NCBI GenBank assembly: GCA_023443315.1
Contig: JAEZVA010000049.1
Span: forward strand, 1 to 64,000
DNA from: Bacillota bacterium
GTDB taxonomy: Bacteria; Bacillota; Clostridia; Oscillospirales; Ruminococcaceae
DNA length: 64,000 nt
Reading direction: 5' to 3'
Each line of letters opens with the position of its first letter. Positions within the stretch are counted from its first letter, which is position 1. Position numbers and translations under genes: made by a program. This document shows, piece by piece, positions 31,889-40,614 of the stretch. The notes under the pieces are model-generated. The model worked only from the letters and a program-made list of their open reading frames with translations. It was not told the DNA's origin and did not search any database.

Positions 31889-32839
31889 ATGATAAGAAAA
31901 AAGGTAAAGATAGCAATCGTCGGCGCAGGCGCGGTGGGGACCTCTACCGCATTTGACCTGAGCATACAGGGACTGTGCGACGAGATTGTTCTCGTCGACG
32001 TGAATCACAAAAGGGCGGTTGCCGAAGCGCTGGATATGCAGCACAGCGTTGCGTACCAAACCAGATCGGTTTCCATCCGCGCAGGAGAGTATCAGGACTG
32101 CGGTGACGCGGACATCATCGTAGTTACGGCGGCAATGCCCTACAAGCCCGGACAGCGCCGACTGGATATGCTCGAAGGCTCAAGGCAGATTACCGAGTCG
32201 ATCATCCCGCCCATTATGGAGAGCGGGTTTCGCGGGCTGTTTATTATTGTCACCAATCCGGTAGATATCATATCCTACTATGTCTACCGCTTGTCGGGGC
32301 TTCCCGCAAGCCAGATTATCGGCACCGGCACGGCGCTCGATTCGGCGAGGCTGCGCGGGCTAATTGCATCGGCGATGAGCGTAGATGCCAAAAGTGTGCA
32401 GGCATACACACTCGGCGAGCACGGTGACTCGCAGTTTGTGCCGTGGAGCAACGTTTCGGTGGGCGGCAAGCAGTTTTACGACATCATTGCCGACAACCCC
32501 GAGCGCTTTGGCAGCCTTGATCTCGATCATTTTGTGCACGAGGTCATCGACCTTGGCTTTCAGATCGGCACGGTAAAGGGCACCACCAACTTTGCAATTG
32601 CCGCAACGGTAGTGGAGATAATTAAGGTTATTCTAAACGACGAAAACCGCGTTATCCCGGTATCTACCTTATTAAGCGGTGAGTATGGCGAAAGCGATGT
32701 GTTCGCAGGGGTTCCCGCGGTGCTGGGGCATCAGGGCGTAAAGGAGATTGTCCGCGCGCGCCTGACCGAAGAGGAGATGTGTCTATTTAAACGCTCGGTG
32801 GATGTCATCAGACAGTATAACGAAACCCTTGCGCTGTAA
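31889..32839 (+). CDS. L-lactate dehydrogenase-like 2-hydroxyacid dehydrogenase
   Basis: A 316-residue NAD-dependent LDH/MDH-family enzyme. GAGAVG (12-17) binds NAD, Asp37 ends the second strand, Arg154 and His178 (GEHGDS) are the substrate Arg and catalytic His, and Arg91 is the loop Arg. In true LDH the residue before KPG is Gln (Gln102), in MDH Arg; here it is Tyr85 (MPYKPGQRR). The carboxylate chemistry should be intact, but the side-chain specificity may differ from lactate. ATG 31889 follows TTGGGGGA. The next gene is yggS, 41 bp on. Confidence 0.88.
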   Translation: MIRKKVKIAIVGAGAVGTSTAFDLSIQGLCDEIVLVDVNHKRAVAEALDMQHSVAYQTRSVSIRAGEYQDCGDADIIVVTAAMPYKPGQRRLDMLEGSRQITESIIPPIMESGFRGLFIIVTNPVDIISYYVYRLSGLPASQIIGTGTALDSARLRGLIASAMSVDAKSVQAYTLGEHGDSQFVPWSNVSVGGKQFYDIIADNPERFGSLDLDHFVHEVIDLGFQIGTVKGTTNFAIAATVVEIIKVILNDENRVIPVSTLLSGEYGESDVFAGVPAVLGHQGVKEIVRARLTEEEMCLFKRSVDVIRQYNETLAL

Positions 32840-32880
32840 TCACCTACTCGGTTTTCAATGAACGGTACGGAGGTCTAGCT

Positions 32881-33594
32881 ATGTCGCACCTTGCGCACAA
32901 TGTAGAAGTGATACGGCAAAACATCGCTAACGCCGCCAAAGCGGCGGGCAGAAGCGTACAGGAAGTCACCCTGCTTGCCGCAACCAAAACCCGCGATGCC
33001 CAATCGGTTCGAGAGGTCATTGCCGCGGGCGTTACGACGGTGGGCGAGAACCGTGTGCAGGAGATGACCGAAAAGCTTGCACAAGCAGCGTATCTCGGTG
33101 CATCGCTGCATTTTATCGGGCAGCTGCAAACCAACAAGGTCAAGCAGGTGGCGGGCAGGGTGGAGCTTATTCATTCGGTAGACTCGCTGCGGCTTGCCGC
33201 CGAGATTGAAAAGGTCGTCGGGCGGCTTTGCGAGAAGCAAAAGACCATAGCGGCGCAGGACGTGCTTGTAGAGGTCAACATCGGCGGGGAGCACTCCAAG
33301 GGCGGCATAGAGCCCCTAGAGCTGCCCGAGTTTTTAGAACAGCTTGCGGGGTTTGCTCACCTGCGGGTGCGGGGCTTGATGTGCATCCCGCCGCCCGCCC
33401 AAACACCCGACGAAGCGCGCCGTTATTTTGCGGCGATGAAGAACCTGTTTGACCGCAACGTCGGGATGCTGGATGCGTCGGGTGTACCCATCCTTTCCAT
33501 GGGCATGTCGGACGACTACGAGCAGGCGGTAAGCGAGGGCGCTACGCTGGTGCGGGTAGGCACCGCCCTTTTTGGTCCCAGAATCTACACATGA
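32881..33594 (+). CDS. yggS: YggS/PLPBP-type PLP homeostasis protein
   Basis: A 237-residue single-domain alanine-racemase-fold protein. PLP Lys36 is in LLAATKT; VGENRVQEM, HFIGQLQTNKVK, HSVDSLRLA, VLVEVNIGGEHSKGG, LMCIPP and LSMGMSDDYEQAV are the family blocks. It carries PLP and buffers it rather than catalysing a reaction. Often it lies beside sepF/divIVA genes, but not here. ATG 32881 follows ACGGAGGT. Confidence 0.95.
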   Translation: MSHLAHNVEVIRQNIANAAKAAGRSVQEVTLLAATKTRDAQSVREVIAAGVTTVGENRVQEMTEKLAQAAYLGASLHFIGQLQTNKVKQVAGRVELIHSVDSLRLAAEIEKVVGRLCEKQKTIAAQDVLVEVNIGGEHSKGGIEPLELPEFLEQLAGFAHLRVRGLMCIPPPAQTPDEARRYFAAMKNLFDRNVGMLDASGVPILSMGMSDDYEQAVSEGATLVRVGTALFGPRIYT

Positions 33595-33620
33595 TACACG
33601 AAAAACAGAATACTTCACAA

Positions 33621-33654
33621 AAAAACAGACCGCCAGTCAGCGGTCTGTTTTGGT
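33621..33654. terminator. Terminator between yggS and the 39-residue gene
   Basis: AAAACAGACCGC pairs with GCGGTCTGTTTT; poly-A on the left and T on the right allow use on both strands, for the two convergent genes. Confidence 0.88.
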
Positions 33655-33665
33655 TTGTATGAATG

Positions 33666-33785
33666 CTAGTCGTCATCCTCTTCCGTCATGCAGCCGGATG
33701 AGAATTCAGGCGAGCACCACCCCTCCTGCTCGGCAAAAGGTTGAAACAGTCTTTCTTCTTCAGTACGGTTCTTATAGTTCAACAT
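33666..33785 (-). CDS. Acidic 39-residue protein
   Basis: Read on the minus strand, ATG 33785 opens a 39-codon frame to TAG. The product starts LNYKNRTEEERLFQPF, has two cysteines (residues 24 and 32), one Trp, and ends TEEDDD; no membrane segment. Support for it being a gene is strong for its size: AGGAGGTG six bases before ATG, a TTGACA/TATAGT promoter 40-70 bp upstream, an operator-like dyad over the -10 box, and a terminator just downstream. Function unknown; the two Cys could bind metal or form a disulfide. It may be an excised peptide or a small regulator. Confidence 0.72.
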   Translation of the reverse strand: MLNYKNRTEEERLFQPFAEQEGWCSPEFSSGCMTEEDDD

Positions 33786-33826
33786 ATGGTGCACCTCCTG
33801 TAATATAGATAGGTTTGATTTCTTAT

Positions 33827-33855
33827 ACTATACCACAAAGGTATAGCATTGTCAA
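33827..33855 (-). promoter_or_regulatory. Promoter and operator of the 39-residue gene
   Basis: Minus strand TTGACA (33850-33855) and TATAGT (33827-33832), 17-bp spacer. The perfect dyad CTATACC-ACAAA-GGTATAG (33828-33846) covers the -10 box and most of the spacer, a place where a repressor would block polymerase. Confidence 0.8.
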
Positions 33856-33889
33856 CCCTGTTTGTTACACGAGTATGAGGCGGGACGTT

Positions 33890-34807
33890 TTAAACACCAT
33901 ATACCTGCTCGGTGGCTATAATTAAGCGGGTAATCACATCGTTTACGGGTGTGGCAACACCGTATCGTCTACCCATCTCACACACCGTGCCCCCGAACGA
34001 CGCTACCTCGGTTTTGCGAGAAGCCTCCACATCCTGCAGCATCGAGGTCTTGCTCATGGGCGAGAAGGTCTGCATCAGCGTCACAAACTCGCGCGCATCC
34101 GCCTCGGTCAGGTTCACGTTCGCAGCCTTCGCGAGGGCTACGACCTCCATCATTGCGTCAAAAAACAAGCTGCGGGTCTCTGGTGTGCAAAATCCGCTAT
34201 ACGTTGCCCGGGTTAAGGCGCTTATCTGGTTGCATCCAACGTTAAGCATCCACTTTCGCCAGATGGTGCGAATCATGTCAGGGCACACCTCGGTGCTGAT
34301 ACCAGCGTGGTTCAGTGTCTCGCTTACCGCCGCAACAAGCGGGGACATGGGGTCGTTTTGCGCATCTCCAAGCTGGATGATGCCATCCTTGGTGGTTATT
34401 ACGCCCTCGGCGGTACGCACCGCGTCGATGTAGATGGCAAGCCCGTACAGCACATGGTTGTCCGGGTAGTGCTCCAAGATACGGTCACGCGCAGTAATGC
34501 CGTTGAGCACGGGGAGGATTACGGTGTCTTTCCCCACAACAGCGCGCATATCCCGTGCCGCATCGTCTAGGTGATAATTCTTTACGCACACAAGCACAAG
34601 GTCGGCGCAAAATCCGTCCTCGCGCGTTGCTACAATACGGGGGAAGAAGGTCTCGCCGTTTAGGGTTATGCCGTCTTGCCTCATGCGCTCGGCTCGTTGC
34701 TCGGTTGCGACAACGGCAAACGAATTGCCCAAGGCATGGTGCAGGTGACGAGCATAAACCGCGCCGATAGCGCCGGCCCCGATGAGTGCAATGGTTTGAA
34801 TGTTCAT
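33890..34807 (-). CDS. panE: Ketopantoate reductase family protein (PanE/ApbA)
   Basis: A 305-residue NADP-dependent 2-dehydropantoate 2-reductase homologue for pantothenate and CoA synthesis. Seen: GAGAIGA (10-16), VLVCVKNYHLDDA, VLPVLNGI, the catalytic Lys region WRKWMLNVGCNQISALT and the C-terminal MLQDVEASRKTEVASFGG. No other pantothenate gene lies near, and the family has relatives of unknown substrate, so the assignment is to the family. ATG 34807 follows AGGAG. Confidence 0.87.
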   Translation of the reverse strand: MNIQTIALIGAGAIGAVYARHLHHALGNSFAVVATEQRAERMRQDGITLNGETFFPRIVATREDGFCADLVLVCVKNYHLDDAARDMRAVVGKDTVILPVLNGITARDRILEHYPDNHVLYGLAIYIDAVRTAEGVITTKDGIIQLGDAQNDPMSPLVAAVSETLNHAGISTEVCPDMIRTIWRKWMLNVGCNQISALTRATYSGFCTPETRSLFFDAMMEVVALAKAANVNLTEADAREFVTLMQTFSPMSKTSMLQDVEASRKTEVASFGGTVCEMGRRYGVATPVNDVITRLIIATEQVYGV

Positions 34808-34895
34808 GTTGTTCTCCTAATTGGTGCAGAATATTTGGTTGACATAATATAATCAATATGAATCGGAGTTGGGTAATAAAGTGTTAAACTTCACG

Positions 34896-35516
34896 CTAAA
34901 GCATGCTTTCTATAATTCTATCCACAACAGTATCCCATGGTCTTGATTCTATCACTTTAATCCCTAATTTCTCGCAGGTATCCACTAACCATTCTCCATA
35001 CTTATTGCTGATATCCGCTCTGAAATGTTGTAATTCTCCGCCCTCTCTAGCTAAATAGTTTTGCAAAATCTGCTCTTTATCCGGCTCATATAGATAAAGA
35101 GATTTTACCTTTGCGTTATCAAAGGATGCTGCGAACTCAGGGTGTATAAAATCGCCTTCGATAATGATTGGTACATCAGCTTCAATGTGATTTTGCACAA
35201 TGGCACGTAGTCCAGCAATCATTTCTTTGCTTACGTCAATAAGCCAGTTTACATTGCCACTTACACCAATATCCATCCAGTCTACACCAGAACTCCAATA
35301 ATGAATTGCCGGAAGAAGCTCTCTGGTTGTCATTGCCTCTATCGCTTGGCATATATCATCCGCTTCTATCACATTCACACTATATAAACGAGCCAGATCA
35401 TAAGCAACTCTCGATTTTCCAGTACCCGAAGCACCACCAATAAACAAAACTGTCCAGTTACTTTCTTTACTCAAGCTATCATCCTCATCCCTATCAGTAT
35501 TTAGCATATGGTACAT
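34896..35516 (-). CDS. P-loop kinase-like protein
   Basis: A 206-residue protein with Walker A GGASGTGKS near residue 30, a possible lid/acceptor region (IEADDICQAIEAM) and Walker B-like VPIIIEGDF. The fold resembles small-molecule kinases such as 2-phosphoglycerate kinase or shikimate kinase-like proteins, and zeta-type toxins. No antitoxin partner is visible. Two nearby ATG codons (35516, 35507) are possible starts. It is AT-rich with the following methyltransferase, unlike panE and sbcC, so it may have been acquired. Substrate unknown. Confidence 0.75.
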   Translation of the reverse strand: MYHMLNTDRDEDDSLSKESNWTVLFIGGASGTGKSRVAYDLARLYSVNVIEADDICQAIEAMTTRELLPAIHYWSSGVDWMDIGVSGNVNWLIDVSKEMIAGLRAIVQNHIEADVPIIIEGDFIHPEFAASFDNAKVKSLYLYEPDKEQILQNYLAREGGELQHFRADISNKYGEWLVDTCEKLGIKVIESRPWDTVVDRIIESML

Positions 35517-35604
35517 AAGCAATCCATTTCCATTTTAACACACAACGAAAAAAATCGATTCCTTCTGAGAGCCGACTTCTAGCTAGAAAGGTCTGGCGGG
35601 AGTG

Positions 35605-35636
35605 TGAAAAGCAAAACCAAGTTCGGGTTTTGCTCA
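35605..35636 (-). terminator. Terminator of the methyltransferase gene
   Basis: On the minus strand AGCAAAACC pairs with GGTTTTGCT, then TTTC; it overlaps the stop codon. Confidence 0.7.
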
Positions 35637-36377
35637 ACTGCTTTTTCTCGCTTTGATAAGTAAAAAATCAGGTTTGTGAATGGTTCTCTGATATGCAGGA
35701 TATTGCTTCATAACATCCATACTCGGGATAGGCTCAAGCATCTGCTCAATCATAAAACCTGTTCTCGAAAGGGAGTTAACAATACTGGATATTGTGCGAT
35801 GGTATTTCACTACTCCATCAACAAACCACGTCACTTTTCGTTCCCCTTCAAGAGAATAGGTGGCTAGATTATAATGAGCATATTCATTCTCGGCATTCAG
35901 AGTCCAGTAATCCTGTGTTAGCAAAGCAGTTGTTAACGGATGCTCTTGTGAAAACACAAAATAACCGCCTTGATTTAAACGGTTGTAAATATCATTAGCC
36001 AATTTATCAAAATCTTCAATGTAATGAACGGCAAGTGAGCTGAATACTACATCAAACTTGTCTGTGAGTTCATCCAAATTAGTCATGCTCATATTAAGGT
36101 ATTGAATACTTGGCGATGCGTTTTCGTTTTGTGCAACCTCAAGCATCTTTGCAGAGATATCAATACCCGTAACCTTTACCGCACCCAGTTTGAGAAACTG
36201 GACACAGTTTTCACCGTACCCGCAACCGATATCAAGCACAGACTTGTTATTCAAATCAGGAGCAAGGCGAAACAAGGCAGGTTTTTCAACAACGTCATTT
36301 GCTGACGAAGGACTTTCTCTTAATTTTCTATACCCTTCAAAAAATATCTGGTTGTCGTAAATGTTTTGGTTGCTCAT
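35634..36377 (-). CDS. Class I SAM-dependent methyltransferase
   Basis: A 247-residue methyltransferase. Motif I VLDIGCGYGENC (about 48-59) binds SAM, GIDIS is the acidic loop, FDVVFSSLAVHYIED is motif IV and YFVFSQEHP follows. The C-terminal half (WFVDGVVKYHRTISSIVNSL, GFMIEQMLEP) is typical of small-molecule methyltransferases of the UbiE/BioC type. ATG 36377 follows AGGAAGGAG. The AT-rich composition matches the P-loop gene downstream. Substrate unknown. Confidence 0.87.
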   Translation of the reverse strand: MSNQNIYDNQIFFEGYRKLRESPSSANDVVEKPALFRLAPDLNNKSVLDIGCGYGENCVQFLKLGAVKVTGIDISAKMLEVAQNENASPSIQYLNMSMTNLDELTDKFDVVFSSLAVHYIEDFDKLANDIYNRLNQGGYFVFSQEHPLTTALLTQDYWTLNAENEYAHYNLATYSLEGERKVTWFVDGVVKYHRTISSIVNSLSRTGFMIEQMLEPIPSMDVMKQYPAYQRTIHKPDFLLIKARKSS

Positions 36378-36455
36378 TGCCTTGCTCCTTCCTAGACCTG
36401 ATTTTACTTTACGATAGGTTTTAGTAAAGACAGGCTCCTGCCATTCAATCTTGTA

Positions 36456-39443
36456 TCATACAAACACTGCGTAGCTTCCCTTGGTGGTGGTGTGCACCTC
36501 AAGCCGCGCGGGAATGCGCTCCTTAAGCTCGGCAACATGCGAGATGATGCCGATGAGCCGACCGGTTTTCTCCAGCTCAAACAGCGTGTCCACCGCTCGC
36601 TCCCGCGAAAGGTCGTCCAGCGAGCCAAAGCCCTCGTCGATAAACATCGTCTCGATGCTCACCCCGCCGGAGTAGCTTTGTATCACGTCAGCAAGCCCCA
36701 GTGCAAGCGCAAGCGATGCCTTAAAGCTTTCGCCGCCCGAAAGGGTGCCCACCGTGCGCTCCTGACCAGTGTTTGCGTCGAGTACTGCAAGGTCAAGCCC
36801 CGCAGCGGCTCCGCCCTTTAAGCGGTCCTGCTTGTGCCGCAGGATGTATTTGCCGCCCGTCATATCGTGCAGCCAGTGGTTGGCGGCGCGGATAACATCG
36901 GAAAAATACGCGCCCAGCACATACCGCTCAAACGAGATCTTCGCCGCGTTGTCGCCCTTTGCCAGTGCATACAGCGCGGCGACGTCGCCGTAGACCGCCT
37001 CGTCGGTCTGCGCTTCAGCCAGTAGGGCGCGAAGGCGCGTAACCGCGCGGGCGTTTGCATCCACGCGCGACGAAAGCGCCGTTTTTTGTGCGTCCAGCTC
37101 GCCGATGTGCTGGTTCAGCGTTTCCAGCATCTTCTCCACCGCCTCCACATCAATGCGCTGTACGCCCTCGCATTCCTTGTTTAGAACCGCAAGCTCCGCG
37201 TCCGTCTTTGCTAGGGCGTCGGCATAGGCGGCAATCTCCGCTTCTAGTGCCGAATACTGTTCATCGGTAAGTAGGTGGCTTTGCGCATCTGCCCACCTCG
37301 CAAAGCTGTACTCAGCAAGGCGCTGCAGCAGCTCCTGCTCTTTGTCGCCCTGCTGTTGTTTTGCCTCAGCAAGCTGCTGCTTTGTGCCGCGCTCGGCCTC
37401 ACTTAGCCGCTCAAACTCACCCGATGCCGCGACAAACTCCCCTTGTGCAAGCTTCGCAACCTGTTCTATGCGCTCGATCTCCTGCTCGTTTTGCCTTGTT
37501 CGCGCAAGCAGTTCGTCGGGCGTTTTCATGTCGCTCGGTATGGTGCCGCGCACCTCCTGTATCTGCAGCGACAGTTGCTCGAGCGTCTGCGAGATAGACG
37601 CGCTTTCGCGTTCAATCATTGTCCTGCGTCCGGCAAGGTAGTCGGGGTCGCATAGGCGCGCATCGTCGGGCATGCCAAGAAGTGCAAGCTGCCTGGCCGC
37701 CGCGCCGCAAATTTCGTCGTATGCCTTCTTTAACTCATCGCGGGCATGTCTTGCCTTGTCGCACAGTGCGGTAAGCTCCTTGCTAGAGGACACCAGTGCA
37801 TCGTCGGGCGGCATCTGCTCGGGGTTTTCCATCGCGCGAAGTGCTGCCGCATACGCCTTGATATCGCCGTGCAGCGACATCTGCGCCGTATACAGCGCGT
37901 CGGTTTGGGTCTTGAGTGTTTGCAGCGTGGTCTCGGTGGGGATGTCCGTCGCGCTTGGTGCGGGGGCGGGGTGGTGGTCAGAGCCACACACCGGGCAGGG
38001 CAACCCGTCCGAAAGCCTAGAGGCTAAAATACCCGCCTGTCCCGCGAGAAAACGCGCAAATTCTCCGCTGTACGCCGCGTTGCGGGATTGATATTCGCCT
38101 GCCGCGCGTAGATAATCCGTAATCTTTCCACACAGATTTTCAAGACCTGTTGCGCGCGCGGCGGCACGGTCAAGCCGCGCCTTTGCTTGGGCGCGTTCAA
38201 TCAATAGGTCGATGGTTTTCACATGCCCCGTCTGCGCCTGCTGCTTTTGTAGCAGTACGGCATGCTCCTTTTCGAGACGCTCGATTCGTTCAAACGACTG
38301 CCGCATCTGTTCAAAACTGGTGCGTAGTTCTATTAAACCTGCTTGTCGCTTTTGCTCTAGCTGTGCGTTTGCAAGGGCGTTCTTTGCCGCGCTTTGCCGC
38401 TTTGCGCTCGTCTCAAGGCTTGCGGCAAGGGTACGCAGGGACGCTTCGGTCATCGTGGCGCGCTGTGCGGCGGCTTGAACCTCCCGCTCAATAAACCACA
38501 GCTCTTTTGCGCGGCGCGCAAGCACAAGCCTGCCGGAGCGGGTATTTTGCTCGTCCGCCTGTGCGGTAAGACTATTTTTTTGCAGGGTCAAAAAAGCCAA
38601 GCGGTCAAGCTTTGCGTTGCTCTGTCTTGCCGCGGCGGGGTTTTGCTTTGAACGCTCTTCAAGCAGGGCGTCAAGCTCCTTCTTTATTTCTCCCAAAGAA
38701 GCCTCATCTTGTTTTATCAGCGCCTCTACCTCGTCAATGACGGTAGGGTAGTGCAGGCTACTGCCCGATAACGCCTGTACAAGCGGCGGGTAGTCTCCGC
38801 TTTGAATCATGGCGGCGTGGGTCTCGAGCGCGTCGGTTACGCGGTCGAGCTTCTGCTTTAGGGCATCCCGCCGCTCCTTTAGCTTTGCCTCGGCAATATT
38901 GTATAACTCGGTGGAAAATATCTTGCGGAAGATAATCTGCTTTTGCTTGCTTTCCGCCTCCAGCAGCCGTTTAAACTCGCCCTGGGGCAGCATTACAATC
39001 TGCCGAAACTGGTTGTAATCTAGTCCCAGTAGCGTTTCAATACGCGCTAAAACCTCATTGGGCCCGCTGAGCATAGTTCCGTCGGGTAGCGTCAGCAGCG
39101 CGTCCCCGTTTGCGGTAGAAAGCCCGCCGCCACGCACTACGCGCTGCTGCTTTGGCTTGCGTTCTATCGTGTATTGCTCGCCGTGCAACAAAAACGTCAG
39201 TTTAACGTAGCAGGGCTCGGCGGCGGTGGCAAAGTGGCTTTTTAGTTCCTCTACGTCCTTGCGGCTATCGCCGCTTGCCCTACCATACAATGCAAAGGTA
39301 ATCGCGTCAAATACGGTGGTCTTTCCAGCGCCCGTGGGTCCCGTAATCAAAAACAGGCTGCTTCCCGAAAGGGAGGAAAAATCGATTACCTGCCTGCCCG
39401 CGTAGGGTCCGAAGGCGCTCATCTCCAAAACCAGCGGCCTCAT
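36456..39443 (-). CDS. sbcC: Exonuclease subunit SbcC
   Basis: A 995-residue SMC-like ATPase that, with SbcD, opens DNA hairpins and blocked ends. The N-terminal Walker A is ITGPTGAGKTT (about 33-43); two long coiled coils flank a zinc hook CPVCGSDHHP near residue 485; the C-terminus has the signature LSGGESFKASLALALGLAD and Walker B MFIDEGFGSLD. Length is usual. Start ATG 39443 overlaps the sbcD stop in ATGA, so the two are coupled. Confidence 0.95.
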   Translation of the reverse strand: MRPLVLEMSAFGPYAGRQVIDFSSLSGSSLFLITGPTGAGKTTVFDAITFALYGRASGDSRKDVEELKSHFATAAEPCYVKLTFLLHGEQYTIERKPKQQRVVRGGGLSTANGDALLTLPDGTMLSGPNEVLARIETLLGLDYNQFRQIVMLPQGEFKRLLEAESKQKQIIFRKIFSTELYNIAEAKLKERRDALKQKLDRVTDALETHAAMIQSGDYPPLVQALSGSSLHYPTVIDEVEALIKQDEASLGEIKKELDALLEERSKQNPAAARQSNAKLDRLAFLTLQKNSLTAQADEQNTRSGRLVLARRAKELWFIEREVQAAAQRATMTEASLRTLAASLETSAKRQSAAKNALANAQLEQKRQAGLIELRTSFEQMRQSFERIERLEKEHAVLLQKQQAQTGHVKTIDLLIERAQAKARLDRAAARATGLENLCGKITDYLRAAGEYQSRNAAYSGEFARFLAGQAGILASRLSDGLPCPVCGSDHHPAPAPSATDIPTETTLQTLKTQTDALYTAQMSLHGDIKAYAAALRAMENPEQMPPDDALVSSSKELTALCDKARHARDELKKAYDEICGAAARQLALLGMPDDARLCDPDYLAGRRTMIERESASISQTLEQLSLQIQEVRGTIPSDMKTPDELLARTRQNEQEIERIEQVAKLAQGEFVAASGEFERLSEAERGTKQQLAEAKQQQGDKEQELLQRLAEYSFARWADAQSHLLTDEQYSALEAEIAAYADALAKTDAELAVLNKECEGVQRIDVEAVEKMLETLNQHIGELDAQKTALSSRVDANARAVTRLRALLAEAQTDEAVYGDVAALYALAKGDNAAKISFERYVLGAYFSDVIRAANHWLHDMTGGKYILRHKQDRLKGGAAAGLDLAVLDANTGQERTVGTLSGGESFKASLALALGLADVIQSYSGGVSIETMFIDEGFGSLDDLSRERAVDTLFELEKTGRLIGIISHVAELKERIPARLEVHTTTKGSYAVFV

Positions 39444-40600
39444 TCGTCCCGCTCCTCTCTTTGCGCCTGCATGAGTGTGTCGTGTACAATCTTTGCGCGC
39501 ACTGGCGAGATCGCCTCACCCAGCATCTCGTGGTAAAACGACGAAAACAGCTCGTCCGGCGTTTTGCGGGCAAGCTGCTCTCCGGCGGCAAAGGAACAGT
39601 TAGCGCCCGCGTCGTCTATCTCGCGCTTCAGCCCCACAACGTTCGGGAACACGCCGCGCAGCTTTTCTATCGCGTTGTATACCTCTTGCTTATCCGTAAT
39701 CACGGCATAGACATAGTCGTCAAGGTTGTACTGTTCTTGCAGTGCCTTGTTGGTCAACTGGTCGATGGTGCCGGTAACGATGCGCAGGTCGCGTATAGGG
39801 GCAATCTGCTCACAGCGGATGAATACCTCCCCCTTCTCGCCGAGGTCAATGATGGTCACCGACTTGTTCTGCGAGACCTCCGAAAGCGAGTATTTCAGCG
39901 GCGAACCCGCGTAGCGGATATGGGGTGCACCTGCGGTCTGCGGTGCGTGCAGGTGCCCGAGTGCCACATAGTCAAATCGCTCCACCAGCGTGCTGTCCAT
40001 CAGGTCGGTGCCGCCCACGCCGCGCTCCGAGTCGGAGAACCGTGCAAGCGCACTGTCCCGACCAAAGAAGCCATGGGCAACGAGTACGTTGCGTTTTGTG
40101 TAGTCCAGTTCATCAAACCCGTTTTTCGCAACCGCCTTTAGCGCGTCGTTACAGGTTTTTATCTCGCCGTCTGCATACAGCTTTCGCATCTGGTATGGCT
40201 CAAAGTAGGGTAGCAGAACAAAGTTAACCTCGCCGTGCCCGTCGCGCAGGGTGACGGTTTTGAGCGTTTGTTCGGAGGTACCCGCCACATATAGTCCGCC
40301 CAGCTCGATGAAACGGGACGCAAAGCCAAGCCGCTGCCCGCTGTCATGGTTGCCCGCTATCATCAAAACGGGGATGCGCAGACCGTGCGCCACCTCGCTT
40401 AAAAAGTCGTCCAAGAGTTTAACTGCCTCGGTAGGCGGCATCGAGCGGTGGTAAACATCCCCCGCAATTACCAGCGCGTCCGCTTCTTGCTCACGCAAAA
40501 AGGCGACAAGCGACGCAAGCCATGCGCGCTGGTCGCCAAGCAGAGAATAGTCGAACAAGGTTTTGCCAAGATGCAGATCGGCAATATGTACAATCCTCAA
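39440..40600 (-). CDS. sbcD: Exonuclease subunit SbcD
   Basis: A 386-residue Mre11-type Mn-dependent nuclease. Phosphoesterase motifs: MRIVHIADLHLGK, VIAGDVYHR, IAGNHDSGQRL, LVAHGFF and ALGHLHAPQ. The C-terminal capping region is complete. It begins 14 bp after the DUF4364 stop, and its own stop overlaps sbcC. Confidence 0.95.
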   Translation of the reverse strand: MRIVHIADLHLGKTLFDYSLLGDQRAWLASLVAFLREQEADALVIAGDVYHRSMPPTEAVKLLDDFLSEVAHGLRIPVLMIAGNHDSGQRLGFASRFIELGGLYVAGTSEQTLKTVTLRDGHGEVNFVLLPYFEPYQMRKLYADGEIKTCNDALKAVAKNGFDELDYTKRNVLVAHGFFGRDSALARFSDSERGVGGTDLMDSTLVERFDYVALGHLHAPQTAGAPHIRYAGSPLKYSLSEVSQNKSVTIIDLGEKGEVFIRCEQIAPIRDLRIVTGTIDQLTNKALQEQYNLDDYVYAVITDKQEVYNAIEKLRGVFPNVVGLKREIDDAGANCSFAAGEQLARKTPDELFSSFYHEMLGEAISPVRAKIVHDTLMQAQREERDE

Positions 40601-40614
40601 AGTCGCAGCCCCCT

